From assembly GCA_037783545.1 (NCBI GenBank), contig JBBELK010000305.1, forward strand, positions 992,001 through 1,056,000: a stretch of DNA of 64,000 nucleotides. Reading direction: 5' to 3'. The position numbers and the translations under genes are program-made. Under the pieces are notes generated by a model that saw only the letters and a program-made list of their open reading frames with translations, ran no database searches and was not told the DNA's origin. This document shows, piece by piece, positions 55,117 through 64,000 of the stretch. Within the stretch, counting starts at the first letter, position 1. Each line of letters opens with the position of its first letter. The stretch is from Henricia sp. BOLD:AAB3569 (taxonomy: Eukaryota; Echinodermata; Asteroidea; Spinulosida; Echinasteridae).

Positions 55117-56596
55117 GCTAGGAGTCCACTGGGCCAGCGCCAGTTGGTGCCAGTTTGCGCCAAAGATTATGTGATTGGCGCGTAGTGGCTCGCTGTGGCG
55201 CCGAATTAATGTCCGCTCGGCATGTGTCGCCAAGTGGAAGAAACTGGGTGCCATATGGCGTGCGCCAAATGCCACCCGGCTTGCTCCAAAATGTTGCGCC
55301 AGTTTGCGCCAGTTCGCGCCATTACACGGCCATTTGATTCCAAAATTCACCCTGTTGGCGCCATTCGCGCCAATAGACGGCTACTTTGTGCCACTTGGTG
55401 ATTAGTTTGTGCCAAAGGTCGCCAAATTGGTTTGAACTTGCCGCCGCTTGGCGCTACTTGCCGACTATATAAATACCGGCCATCGGCTACCTGGTTCAGA
55501 CCCTCCTCAGCTGCTGTATGAACAGCATCTCTACTAAATATTTACAATTTTGATATGTCTGAGGCTTTTGATAATGTTGGAGTGATGATGCTGCTCCATC
55601 AGAAGATGATGAGAGATGCTCATTGGCGCAACTTGGCGCGCGCCATTACATTCCAGTAGATTCCAATAGGCGGATTGTTTGCGCCAAAGGGCGATATGTT
55701 CGCGCCATTTGGTGCCACTTGGCGGACACTTGGCGCTGATTGCTCGATGCAAGTGGCGCGACGAAAATTTTAAACATTTTGAAATTTTCTTGCCGCCACA
55801 TTCAAATTTGGTGCCGTTATGCTAGGAGTCCACTGGGCCAGCGCCAATTGGTGCCAGTTCGCGCCAAAGATTATGTGATTGGCGCGAAGTGGCTCGCTGT
55901 GGCACCGAATTAATGTCCGCTCGGCATGTGTCGCAAAGTGGAATAAACTGGGTGCCATATGGCGTGCACCAAATGCCACCCGGCTTGCTCCAAAATGTTG
56001 CGCCAGTTTGCGCTAGTTCGCGCCATTACACGGCCATTTGATTCCAAAATTCACCCTGTTGGCGCCATTCGCGCCAATAGACGGCTACTTTGCGCCACTT
56101 GGTGATTAGTTTGTGCCAAAGGTCGCCAAATTGGTTTGAACTTGCCGCCGCTTGGCGCTACTTGCCGACTATATGGCTACCTGGTTCAGATCCTCCTCAG
56201 CTGCTGTATGAACAACATCTCTACTAAATATTTACAATTTTACCAGTGGCGCCATGTGGCGCGAAATCTCATTGGCGCAACTTGGCGCGCGCCATTACAT
56301 TCCAGTGGATTCCAATAGGCGGATTGTTTGCGCCAAAGGGCGATATGTTCGCGCCATTTGGCGGACACTTGGCGCTGATTCTCGATGCAAGTGGCGCGAC
56401 GAAAATTTCAAACATTTTGAAATTTTCTTGCCGCCACATTCAAATTTGGTGCCGTTACGGGCCACCACGAGCCAGTTGGGAGGCAGTTTGAGCCACTACA
56501 CGCCACTAGGCACCTTATTGGCGACACTAGGCGCCACAGCAAATTGCATTGGCGCAAACTGGCACCAACTGGAGCTGGCCCAGTGGACTCCTAGCA
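55117..56596. repeat. GGCGC-rich element with internal 700-bp tandem duplication
   Basis: The ends GCTAGGAGTCCACTGGGCCA / TGGCCCAGTGGACTCCTAGC are exact inverted repeats, with TTAT at 55113 and ATAA at 56595. The left end recurs at 55821, and the 55117-55820 block is repeated, with deletions, at 55821-56459. TTGGCGC, GCGCCA and TGGCGCC words recur every 10-30 bp in both orientations. A 34-codon frame (ATG 55555) exists only in the first block and has no motif. Confidence 0.85.
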
Positions 56597-56976
56597 TAAG
56601 AGTCAATGATATTCCAGATGGTTTGGCGCCAAATCCCACGCAAAATGCCGAAGTCGGGTAAAGGGGAGTTCACACTATCGCGGAAAAATCACACTGTTCC
56701 ATTGGTTTGTACACAAACCGGTTTGCCGCTTGTGCGCGGCCTATCGCGACGCGCAAAACGTTTTGAGCTGGGTCAAAGTTCAAATGTGTTGAACTTTGAC
56801 CGCGGTGCGCTGACCTTTCCAACGCGCAGCCAATGAGGTATCAGAGAAGTCCCAAGTTACCAGAGTGGAATTTTCTATTTTGGAATAACCGGCGATTGGG
56901 AGCTCATGCAATGCGGTGAGCGCAGCGCAAAAGTGTGATTTTTCCAAACTCGTGCCACACTCGTAACTGACTCGCA

Positions 56977-57590
56977 GGGGAGGTATAGTATCTCACTGGG
57001 CTGCGACAGCTCGCGACAAGTTGGAGACACAAAATTGCGAGAAAATACGCGAATTAGCGACAATTTTCACTTGGAATCACACTGAATTGGTACTTACGAC
57101 ACGTTTACGTATGTCGCACGAATGACGCACGAATGTCGCACGAAAGTTGCACGAACTCCCGGCGGAATTTGTGCCACAAATCGCAAGGAGTTCGCATACG
57201 TGTCGCGCGAATGTCGCACAACACTCGCGCGACGTTCGCGCAACAAAATTGCGAATTTTTGGCACTTGCGACTGTCGCGCGCCCGGAATGTCAGATTCTC
57301 ATTTTTGTCTCCAATCAGTCACAATTTAGTTTCGCCAACCCCTCACAAAGTTGTCTCACATTTCTCGCACTTTCTGACTCACGGAAACTAAATTGAGAAG
57401 GGTTCGAGACGGGTTCGAGACAGCGCGAATTTTATGAACATGTTCAAAATTCCAGCGACACGAGAGCGAGGCCCTGCGACTCACGCGAGGAAATTGAGAA
57501 CCCCGCGAACGTTTCGAGACATTTTGGAAACTCCCTCGCGAATGCTGTTCGCAATTTGTCGCCAACAGTCGCAGCCCAGTGGGATAGGGG
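56977..57590. repeat. Element with TCACTGGGCTGCGAC ends, nested
   Basis: GGGGAGGTATAGTATCTCAC then TGGGCTGCGAC at the left is inverted at the right (GTCGCAGCCCAGTGGGATAG then GGGC). The body is dense in TCGCACGAA, GCGACAAG and TTTCGAGAC words. Non-coding. Confidence 0.8.
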
Positions 57591-57595
57591 CTTAA

Positions 57596-57745
57596 GCGGG
57601 CCTCCCACTGTGCGATTTTGGCCACGAATTAGGTACGATTAGCTACGATTGGGTACGATTGTGTGTAGAGTCTATAGGCAGTCTCCGATAATCGTACCAA
57701 TTCGTAGGAAATTCGTGGCAAATATCGCACAGTGGGAGGCCCGCT
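57596..57745. repeat. TTAA-targeting MITE (family D, copy 2)
   Basis: The ends GCGGGCCTCCCACTGTGCGA / TCGCACAGTGGGAGGCCCGC are inverted. TTAA lies at 57592-57595 and 57746-57749. The arms continue with GGCCACGAAT and ATTCGTGGC. Confidence 0.9.
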
Positions 57746-57749
57746 TTAA

Positions 57750-57898
57750 GCAGGCCTCCCACTGTGCGATATTTGCCACGAATTCCCTACGAATTGGTAC
57801 GATTGGGTACGATTGTGTGTAGAATCTATAGGCAGTCTGCGAAAATCGTACCAATTCGTAGGACATTCGTGGCCAAAATCGCACAGTGGGAGGCCCGC
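57750..57898. repeat. TTAA-targeting MITE (family D, copy 3)
   Basis: It starts GCAGGCCTCCCACTGTGCGA immediately after the TTAA that ends copy 2, and finishes before TTAA at 57900-57903. Its interior resembles copy 2 in the same orientation, so the two are either a tandem duplication or successive insertions into one TTAA. Confidence 0.9.
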
Positions 57899-57995
57899 TT
57901 TAAGCTCGGAAAGCTCGTAGTGAACTCGCGACTTACTTGGGAAACTCCTGCGCAATTCGTACTATACGTGTAAAAACAACTGTCACACTTTTAAT

Positions 57996-58486
57996 CTTGA
58001 ATAACCTTGTCATTTTCTAACGGATTTAAACCAACATTTCACATCATGTAAACAAGACCTGACAAATTTAACTGAATGAGTTTTATCAGTTATATCTAAG
58101 AGGGTGAGATTTAATGGCCATACGAAAAAACTCATTAATTTCAGAATTTGCCACTTTCGACTTGGCATCTGCCATTTTCAAGTTAACTGTCATGTCTAAG
58201 CTCCCGTTGCACCTACTGATAAAATGCTCGAAGCGATCGAGATAGTTTGCAATAACATTTAGAGTGATCCTGCCTTTCTTCATAAGCTTTAGGCTGCAGC
58301 ACACATTCCGAGACCGTCTCCATCGATGTACTGACATTGAAAGAGGCAAATTCGAAAGTGGCGAATTCTGAAATTGACTTTGTTTTTCATATGGCCATTA
58401 AATCTCACCATCTTGGACAAAACTGATGTAACTCACTCAGATAAATTTCTTAGGCCTTTCGTTTGAAAATGACAAGGTTATTCATG
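57996..58486. repeat. Inverted-repeat element, arms about 130 bp
   Basis: AATAACCTTGTCATTTTC near 57998 is inverted as GAAAATGACAAGGTTATT near 58465-58482. GGTGAGATTTAATGGCCATA and TATGGCCATTAAATCTCACC pair further in. An 87-codon minus-strand frame inside is incidental. Confidence 0.8.
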
Positions 58487-58587
58487 TACATGTAGTACTA
58501 ACTCGTAGTTAACTCGTAAAACTACCCGTACACTCGCCCTAACTCGTACCAGGCTCGTATCAAATTCGTAACGGACTCGTACCTAAA

Positions 58588-58692
58588 GCGGACCTGTAGA
58601 GAGTCTATAGACAGTCTCTGGTAATCTCAGCAAATCGTACCTAATCGTTGCAATGGAAATTCGTGGCAAAAATCGCACAGTGGGAGATCCGC
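58588..58692. repeat. Family D MITE, truncated copy 4
   Basis: The right end (AAAATCGCACAGTGGGAGAT then CCGC) is followed by TTAA at 58693-58696. The left part lacks the long terminal repeat but keeps GAGTCTATAGACAGTCTCTG. Confidence 0.7.
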
Positions 58693-58696
58693 TTAA

Positions 58697-59158
58697 TAAG
58701 TCGTTAAAAGCTCGCAGTATTACCTCGTAGACATTGTGACGCCAGGGTTTTACCAAGAGTTTCCCGAATTCGTCAAGAGCGTGATCCAAAACTGGTAAAC
58801 ACTGGATGAAATTGTAAAATTTCTTAAATTAATCCAAATAATACCTCGAACAGTAAAGAAATGTCCATATTTTACAATCATATTATACAAAAATTAACAG
58901 AATAAATTTGGCTGTGCACACTGTGCTATCACATTCTCAAGAAATAGTTGAAAATGCATGTAAAAAATTGTAGTTCTTGTCAATTTTATTGATTATCCGT
59001 TTCTCACGCATAAAAACAACCTCTGCATAAAACTGTAAAGTCAATTTCAACATGTGATAAACTGGGTGTGTGTATTAACATCAGCAGGTAAACATACAGG
59101 TTCACTTTAGTTTCATCTGTTGTATTGACTAAGGAAAGGCATTTATTTGTCTCTTGAT
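58697..59158. other. AT-rich remainder of the compound repeat
   Basis: No gene or distinct repeat is recognised here. Confidence 0.4.
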
Positions 59159-59184
59159 TTCCGTCCCTCACGTGAGGGACGGAA
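59159..59184. repeat. Perfect 26-bp palindrome with CACGTG core
   Basis: TTCCGTCCCTCAC is followed directly by GTGAGGGACGGAA, an exact reverse complement. The centre CACGTG is an E-box hexamer, but a regulatory role is only a possibility. Confidence 0.95.
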
Positions 59185-59251
59185 TTTGATCACGCTCTCA
59201 ATTCAACTCTTGAAGCTCGCGCCCGAGATTTTTCCGTGTGTGAGAGAGCCT

Positions 59252-59888
59252 CTATAGGCTCGTCAGTAATGCTGTCGTCGAGTCCATCACAAGCCCGTTT
59301 ATTTTCGCCAAAATCGCCCAATCTACAGAGCAGAATCTACATCATATCTCAACAGCATTTTCCCAGCACCAACTTGAGTCATCTTTTACGACAAGAAGTT
59401 TCTCAATCAAGTGATAAGTTATTCAAACACACTGCGATAAAGGCATTGTTTTGTGCGTGTTCATCCTTTGTTGCTTGTGGTGGACGTGTCATTGTATCGT
59501 CCCTGGAGTTATGACGGACTGGACTACAGCCCTGTACCAATCAGAGAAAAATACCTACGAAAACGAGGGAATGGACATGCAATTATTCGCTGTTTATCAT
59601 ACTGCGTTAAAATGTGACCGAGAACTTGCCCATCCAGCCTCGCGCGGGGGCCGTTTGCCCCCTCGGGTGTACAAAACACCATGCAAACATCCACATGGAC
59701 AGGATCAGTATTTCCAAAGAAAAACTAAAAAGACTGTCGTGACCATTTTGTTTTTAACTATAATAGGCTGGTGCCCACTCGCGCCCGTTAATGCCCACTG
59801 TATACATCTGGTACCCCGATCCAAGTTCATTGCAGCGCATGGTGCCTGCAAAAACTGTATGTACCACGCGAGCGATACACTCGTCATT
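59252..59888. other. No gene called
   Basis: A 150-codon plus-strand frame (59451-59903) has no recognisable domain, uneven composition and runs into a MITE, so I do not call it. No inverted repeat was noticed. Confidence 0.4.
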
Positions 59889-60055
59889 AGAGTGCTGAAG
59901 TGAAAACGTCACCCTTTGTGTGTTGCCATGGTTATTGGGTCTGTACACTAAAACCAATGAAGTGTTTCCCTGCGCTTAAGCAAAGGTCGTTTTAAATTAG
60001 CAGCGAAAGTTTAAATCCAACTACCATGGCAACCGACATCACACTTTAGCAGTTT
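59889..60055. repeat. MITE (family E)
   Basis: AGTGCTGAAGTGAAAACGTC at the left and ACATCACACTTTAGCAGTTT at the right are inverted; GTTGCCATGGTTATTGGGTC and CTACCATGGCAACC match the other family E copies. Confidence 0.75.
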
Positions 60056-60136
60056 GAAGAGTGATGATTATACAATGTTGTACGCGCAAATGAACCCGGT
60101 GTACCATCAGCGCACTTTGACGGGGAAGTCTGTCTA

Positions 60137-60448
60137 ATTAGCCTTTTACGTTTAACATTTGCACAAGGGCTGGTGCTCCGAAGTCTTCACTTTCAAACGG
60201 AGGTGCAGTTTAGAAAGGCACATACTACGCCGTTGTTGCCACGTGATGCACGCCATTGCCTAGCAACTAACAGTCTGGTTGCTTTATGCCATTCTCTCCT
60301 ACAGTGAACACGATATTGATTCTATACTATCACGCATGCGCCACATAGCAACAAAAAATTAGTCTGGTCAAGTGGATACTAAGTGTGCATGTGAAAGGAA
60401 ACGCGTCAGTACACCAGACGCTATTGCAAAACACGCAAAAGGCTAATT
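60137..60448. repeat. Dispersed 310-bp repeat (family B), copy 2
   Basis: The ends ATTAGCCTTTTACGTTTAAC and ACACGCAAAAGGCTAAT are near-inverted. The body matches 48864-49178 throughout (TTAGTCTGGTCAAGTGGATA against TTAGTCCGGTCAACTGGATA). Confidence 0.8.
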
Positions 60449-60563
60449 CAAAACTGAAGCTCAAAATGTTCTTTTTTCACTGAAAAATAGAAGAGTTGTT
60501 ATCCTGTGCACGCAGATGCATCTAGGTTTCAATGTAAGTATCCTAAGTTAAAAGGAGCGGTGC

Positions 60564-60887
60564 GGAACCTACACTCCTTTCGCAGTGGTTTTGCGCGTTT
60601 TTTTCACACCAACTCCTGCTCAACCTCACATGAGATCCTGCGAAGAGCGTGTGACACGTCACCCAACACCAGGCCTGAATAACACTTGCTGTGATTGGCC
60701 AGATTCTGTCACCTGACACAGTAAAACATGTCACCTGACTGTCAGGTGACAGATTCTGGCAAATCACAGCAAGTGTTATTCAAGCTTGGTGGTGCGTGAC
60801 GTCACCCATGCTCTACGCAGGATCTCATGCAAAGTTGAGCAGTGGTTGGTGCGGAAAAACCACTGCGAAAGGAGTGCACGTGGAACC
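60564..60887. repeat. 324-bp foldback MITE, arms about 150 bp
   Basis: GGAACCTACACTCCTTTCGC then AGTGGTTTT at the left pairs with AAAACCACTGCGAAAGGAGT and GTGGAACC at the right. Inner words CACTTGCTGTGATTGGCCAG and TGTCACCTGAC are inverted near the centre (about 60725). Confidence 0.88.
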
Positions 60888-60916
60888 TTACAGATGGACA
60901 AACACCTTAAATTGCC

Positions 60917-61086
60917 AATAGACTACCAAAGTGTGACGCAAGTCGCCATGGTTCTTGGGTCTAAACATTCGCTGGTAATCTGAAACGCTCATTGGTAAAG
61001 CGCAGGAAAACAGTTCACTGGTTTTAGTATAGACCCAGTAACCATGGCAACACACAAACGGTGACGTTTTCACTTATGTAGTCTAT
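60917..61086. repeat. MITE (family E), complete copy
   Basis: AATAGACTACCAAAGTGTGA at the left is inverted as AAGTG/TAGTCTAT words at the right (61068-61086), with GCCATGGTTCTTGGGTCTAA and TATAGACCCAGTAACCATGG pairing inside. Confidence 0.82.
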
Positions 61087-61142
61087 ATGTACATGTATTT
61101 GGTTTACCAAACATCGATGAATTTGTTTTGACGATATCCTTT

Positions 61143-61280
61143 GAAATATACTGATTGGGAGCGCGAAATTTAAGAATGGTATCACATGAGAAAAACATGA
61201 CAAACGATATGGTATCAAAATCTGACCACCCATGGGGTACATGGAGTTGTCAAAAATGTGATCTGGTCACGCTCCTTTAA
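61143..61280. repeat. Family G relic
   Basis: GATTGGGAGCGCGAAATTTA, TGGTATCAAAATCTGA and AATGTGATCTGGTCACGCTC then CTTT match the right half of the family seen at 23404-24064. Confidence 0.7.
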
Positions 61281-62620
61281 ACATGTTATTCCTAGTCATA
61301 TTGACAAAAACATGGCCATCTGATTTTGCTGTAATTTTAGCAGTTTTCTCCCTTACAGTGTTAAAATTGGTTGACATTGTATCACGAGTTTTAGGCTATA
61401 CATAGATTGTGGAGCACCGTGAGCTATATTTACAACTTGTGAGGTCATGTTGAACACAAGGATGTGATTTTCCCACTTTTCTTTGAAATAATTTTTGGAT
61501 TATGCATAGAGCAAAGTTTGAGCCAAAAAGTATTTCTGCAAATAATCAGGGAAGAATCACATCTAACTAAGGCCAAAACAAATAATAGTTCTGCTTCCGG
61601 TTTCCCGACCGACCCTATTTTTAGGCTGCGACCCTAATTTTTTTATCGGAAAAAAAATGAAAAAAATAAATAAATTAAAAAATAAATAAATTAAAAAATA
61701 AAAAAAAAAAACCACGCAGATGCCTTCATATGATTGTGCACAAAAAAAATTGGCAAAAAAAAAAATTATTCCCCACCTACCTACCCTATTTTGAAATGCC
61801 ATGTAATCGGAAGCAGAACTATTTTTTTTTTGGCCTAACCATCTGTTTGATGCAAGCATAAAATTAAGAAAGAGCAGAATAACTTCAGACGAGGACCTCA
61901 AGTAACAGTCTCTGTTTCAGTAATCAATTTAATATATTCCTTGCCACGATCTGTATCATACAAAGAGTCACTTAAAAAGTCGTATTTTGTTACAAGAAAG
62001 ATTAAAAAATTGCCATCAATGAAAAAGAATTTCTTAATATGTCATATAATACTAAAAGACTAGATTTGAAATTTGATATGGCAATGCATTGAGTTCATGC
62101 AGCGTTCGGTTGAAATGCGTACGCTATGGTGTACACGTAGGCGTTGAAAACTAAAGTGGGAAATTGGAACAAATTATTGCCACAAAATTATGCCTGCTGC
62201 ATGCTTTCAGAGAATTGTCAATAAAACTGAATATATATTTTTTGAATGTACTCTGTCCCTTCTTTGAAAGTGAAGCCTGGCCCCTCTCTCCCCACCACTA
62301 ACTCCAAAAATACATGTGACTTTTTTTGAAGGGTCAGGGCCAAACAAATGTTCACATGGTGCTGATCGAACACCATTTCAAACGTAAAAGGGCATTGTAA
62401 AACAACTGTAGCTGATTTAACGAAAAAGTGCGTACTTGCACAACTTTTGAGAATGGCATGGCTTCTGTGAAATTATCACAAGATTGTTGCACAACTTATG
62501 CAATACTACGCAACTCGGCTTACGCAGTTGCGCAAGGTTTTATGAAAGTGGCTACAGAAAATACTGCTTTGCAAAAAATACTGCTTAGCAGAAAAAAAAC
62601 TGCTTAGCACATCATCAACG
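61281..62620. other. AT-rich spacer
   Basis: It contains A-rich simple sequence (about 61640-61770) flanked by a diverged inverted pair (AGTTCTGCTTCCGGTTTCCC near 61588; TCGGAAGCAGAACTA near 61807), probably another degenerate element. No gene is recognised. Confidence 0.5.
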
Positions 62621-62860
62621 GGGGCTAATTTCATGGCGTTGCTTAGCACAAAAAATTGCTTAGCACAGGATTTGTTTGCTTTATTTTGCAAAAATGGATT
62701 GCCAGCCAAAATCGTAAGTGATGTGTATTGAAAGGTATTCTTCTACGCTTGCGAAGAACACAAGTTGGTGTATAATTTTGGCTTGTAATCCATTTTATAA
62801 AGCAAATAAATCCTGTGCTTAGCAAATTTTCGTGCTAAGCAACGCCATGAAATTGGCCCC
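62621..62860. repeat. 240-bp MITE with 'AATTTCATGGCG' ends
   Basis: GGGGCTAATTTCATGGCGTT then GCTTAGCAC at the left pairs with GTGCTAAGC and AACGCCATGAAATTGGCCCC at the right. It is embedded in a second, diverged inverted repeat of the same words (ATACTGCTTAGCAG at 62578; CTAAGCAGTATTTTCTGC at 62941), i.e. nested relatives. Confidence 0.82.
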
Positions 62861-63554
62861 AGGTCACCAGTTAAAAACTTGTACCATCTGTGGTACATTT
62901 AACTGGTGCTCTGTCAAATTGTGATAAGTGAGAACATTTGCTAAGCAGTATTTTCTGCTTATTACAGTGCCATAAAATTGGGCCCGACATAGCCTCAGGG
63001 CTTGTAATTCATTCACTCCAAAATGAACAAAATATATTAATTAAATTGCATACGGCTGTTCCAAAGTTTGCCCAAGTTTAAAAGACTTATTACATGTATC
63101 TCAATCTTCTAGGGAATTATAATGGCAAACAATTTATCACTAAACGGAGAAACACTGCTAAAAGTACATCAAAACTAAAATGGCCATGTTAAATTTGTTG
63201 CACACAAGTGTACTTGCTTGATCTTAACTACATTACACCCGTGTCTAGTACCCTGTGGCTAACTGATGTCATAGTGCTTGTTTTTAATACAGACTGGTAC
63301 TGCGGGACTATGAAGTTTCATTTGAAAGGGAGTAATCATTATGGACATTGCTATGCCGATAACTTGAACAACCTTCAAGTGCAAAATAACTGCGTGAATT
63401 GATCACAGATTGTTATTATATTAATTGCAATTCATTATAAAAATAATATAAAGCCATATCGTATGATGTCGAGTGACATCTAAGTATAAACGACTAAATA
63501 TATTATTTTTTGTTCCCTGATTCCATTCACTTAAATACAGTGTGGCAAAAATAA
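62861..63554. other. Spacer downstream of the Gln-rich gene
   Basis: After the outer MITE remnants (to about 62990) no gene or structured repeat is recognised. Confidence 0.45.
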
Positions 63555-63560
63555 TTTATT
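63555..63560 (-). promoter_or_regulatory. Poly(A) signal AATAAA for the Gln-rich gene
   Basis: The plus strand TTTATT reads AATAAA on the minus strand, 72 nt beyond the stop codon at 63632. Its position and orientation suit the 3' end of that gene and imply a short 3' UTR. Confidence 0.55.
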
Positions 63561-63631
63561 CACAAAATACCCTCGTCCGATTGGCAGACTCACAAATAGG
63601 CACCATCCGAACGCCGCCGCGTGATTGGCTG

Positions 63632-64000
63632 TCAGTGCTGCATCTTGAGCTCCTGCCTGCTGTCCTCGTCCTGACTCATCGTGAGCTGTGATTGGTCAGC
63701 TAGTCCGGCACCCTGGAGCCTGATTGGTTGATTGGCCCCGGGCTGCTGGTGTTGCTGCAGCTGTAAGGCAATGGCGGCACCCTGCGGCAGGACGGTGGAC
63801 TGCGATAGCACCTTACCAGTGCCCTGGTCCGTGGCCATAGCAGGGGCTAGGGTTAGACTCCCTGCCGGCAGCATGTTAGCGCCGACCTGATGGGCCGGAA
63901 TACTCTGGAAGAGATTCGGTATGAGGGCGCTGTTTAGCGGCACCGGTTTGCCCTGCGAGTCCATGGCCACCAGGTTGGAAATCTGCTGTAGTTGCTGTTG
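63632..64000 (-). CDS. C-terminal exon of a Gln-rich protein (continues past the window)
   Basis: The frame is open from the window edge (64000) to TGA at 63634-63632, giving 122 residues. It begins QQQLQQISNLVAMDSQGKPV and later has GAAIALQLQQHQQPGANQPI, ending SQDEDSRQELKMQH. It is rich in Gln, Ala, Pro and Leu with few charges until the acidic end. Such composition is common in activation regions of transcription factors and co-regulators, so a nuclear role is plausible but not shown; no DNA-binding domain is visible here. The higher GC content and absence of stops against AT-rich flanks support coding. The acceptor site lies outside the window. Confidence 0.75.
   Translation of the reverse strand, partial: QQQLQQISNLVAMDSQGKPVPLNSALIPNLFQSIPAHQVGANMLPAGSLTLAPAMATDQGTGKVLSQSTVLPQGAAIALQLQQHQQPGANQPIRLQGAGLADQSQLTMSQDEDSRQELKMQH

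Larger units (their letters stand above)
54745..59251. repeat. 4.5-kb compound repeat bounded by 37-bp inverted ends
   Basis: AGGCCCTCTCGCACACGGAA at 54745 and its inverted partner ending 59251 (TTCCGTGTGTGAGAGAGCCT) frame the block; the next bases (AAATCTCG) also pair. The flanking body is full of AACTCGTA and related ACTCGT words on both sides of the inserts (54780-55110, 57900-58580), so the outer element was probably about 1.5 kb before insertions. Nested within are 55117-56596, a short inverted repeat around 56680-56950, 56977-57590, two family D MITEs, 57996-58486 and 58588-58692. Confidence 0.8.

Noticed and set aside
59451-59903. 150-codon plus-strand frame
   Set aside because: No recognisable domain, uneven composition and overlap with the family E MITE.

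Overview
This window looks like nuclear DNA of a marine invertebrate animal, most likely a deuterostome such as an echinoderm or hemichordate. The case rests on split genes with GT/AG introns, an intact bilaterian-type KLHDC8 kelch gene, EGF modules on phase 1-1 exons, and a very high load of short inverted-repeat transposons. The words 'tacatgta' and 'taggcct' are frequent, which in my experience is common in such genomes. The phylum assignment is inference; no species marker was read.

Protein genes are sparse. (1) On the + strand, four exons (5637-17175) encode the 3' part of a type I membrane protein: two EGF domains, one transmembrane helix and a cytoplasmic tail with two PPxY motifs. (2) On the - strand, five exons (32888 down to 26393) give a complete 366-residue KLHDC8A/B-like kelch propeller protein, all introns in phase 1. 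(3) On the + strand at 35466-35620 an isolated exon carries the N-terminal Walker A part of a RecQ-like helicase. (4) On the + strand, 47137-48792 is a single-exon, 551-residue protein that I do not recognise. (5) On the - strand, 64000-63632 is the Gln-rich C-terminal exon of a gene that continues past the window. A 5'-truncated, frameshifted non-LTR reverse transcriptase lies at about 20320-21950 (-).

The rest is a mosaic of repeats. Region by region: a 53-bp satellite with a 316-bp higher-order period (1021-1783); tRNA-like elements (536-606, 4025-4355); a 3,224-bp tandem duplication inside the large EGF-gene intron (6011-12458), joined at a poly-C tract; inverted-repeat elements in the klhdc8 introns, including an hAT-like MITE with an 8-bp target duplication and a piggyBac-like TTAA element nested in a foldback; a 1.47-kb tandem duplication (36101-39696) with a 661-bp DNA transposon in one copy and the matching empty site in the other; a 3.6-kb foldback element (42018-45643) carrying a 23-bp satellite; and a 4.5-kb nest of elements (54745-59251).

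I see no operon, prokaryotic feature, CRISPR array or defence cassette. The genes appear unrelated to each other in function. The notable material is transposon architecture (nesting, empty sites, shared target sites), the orphan gene and the receptor-like EGF/PPxY protein.
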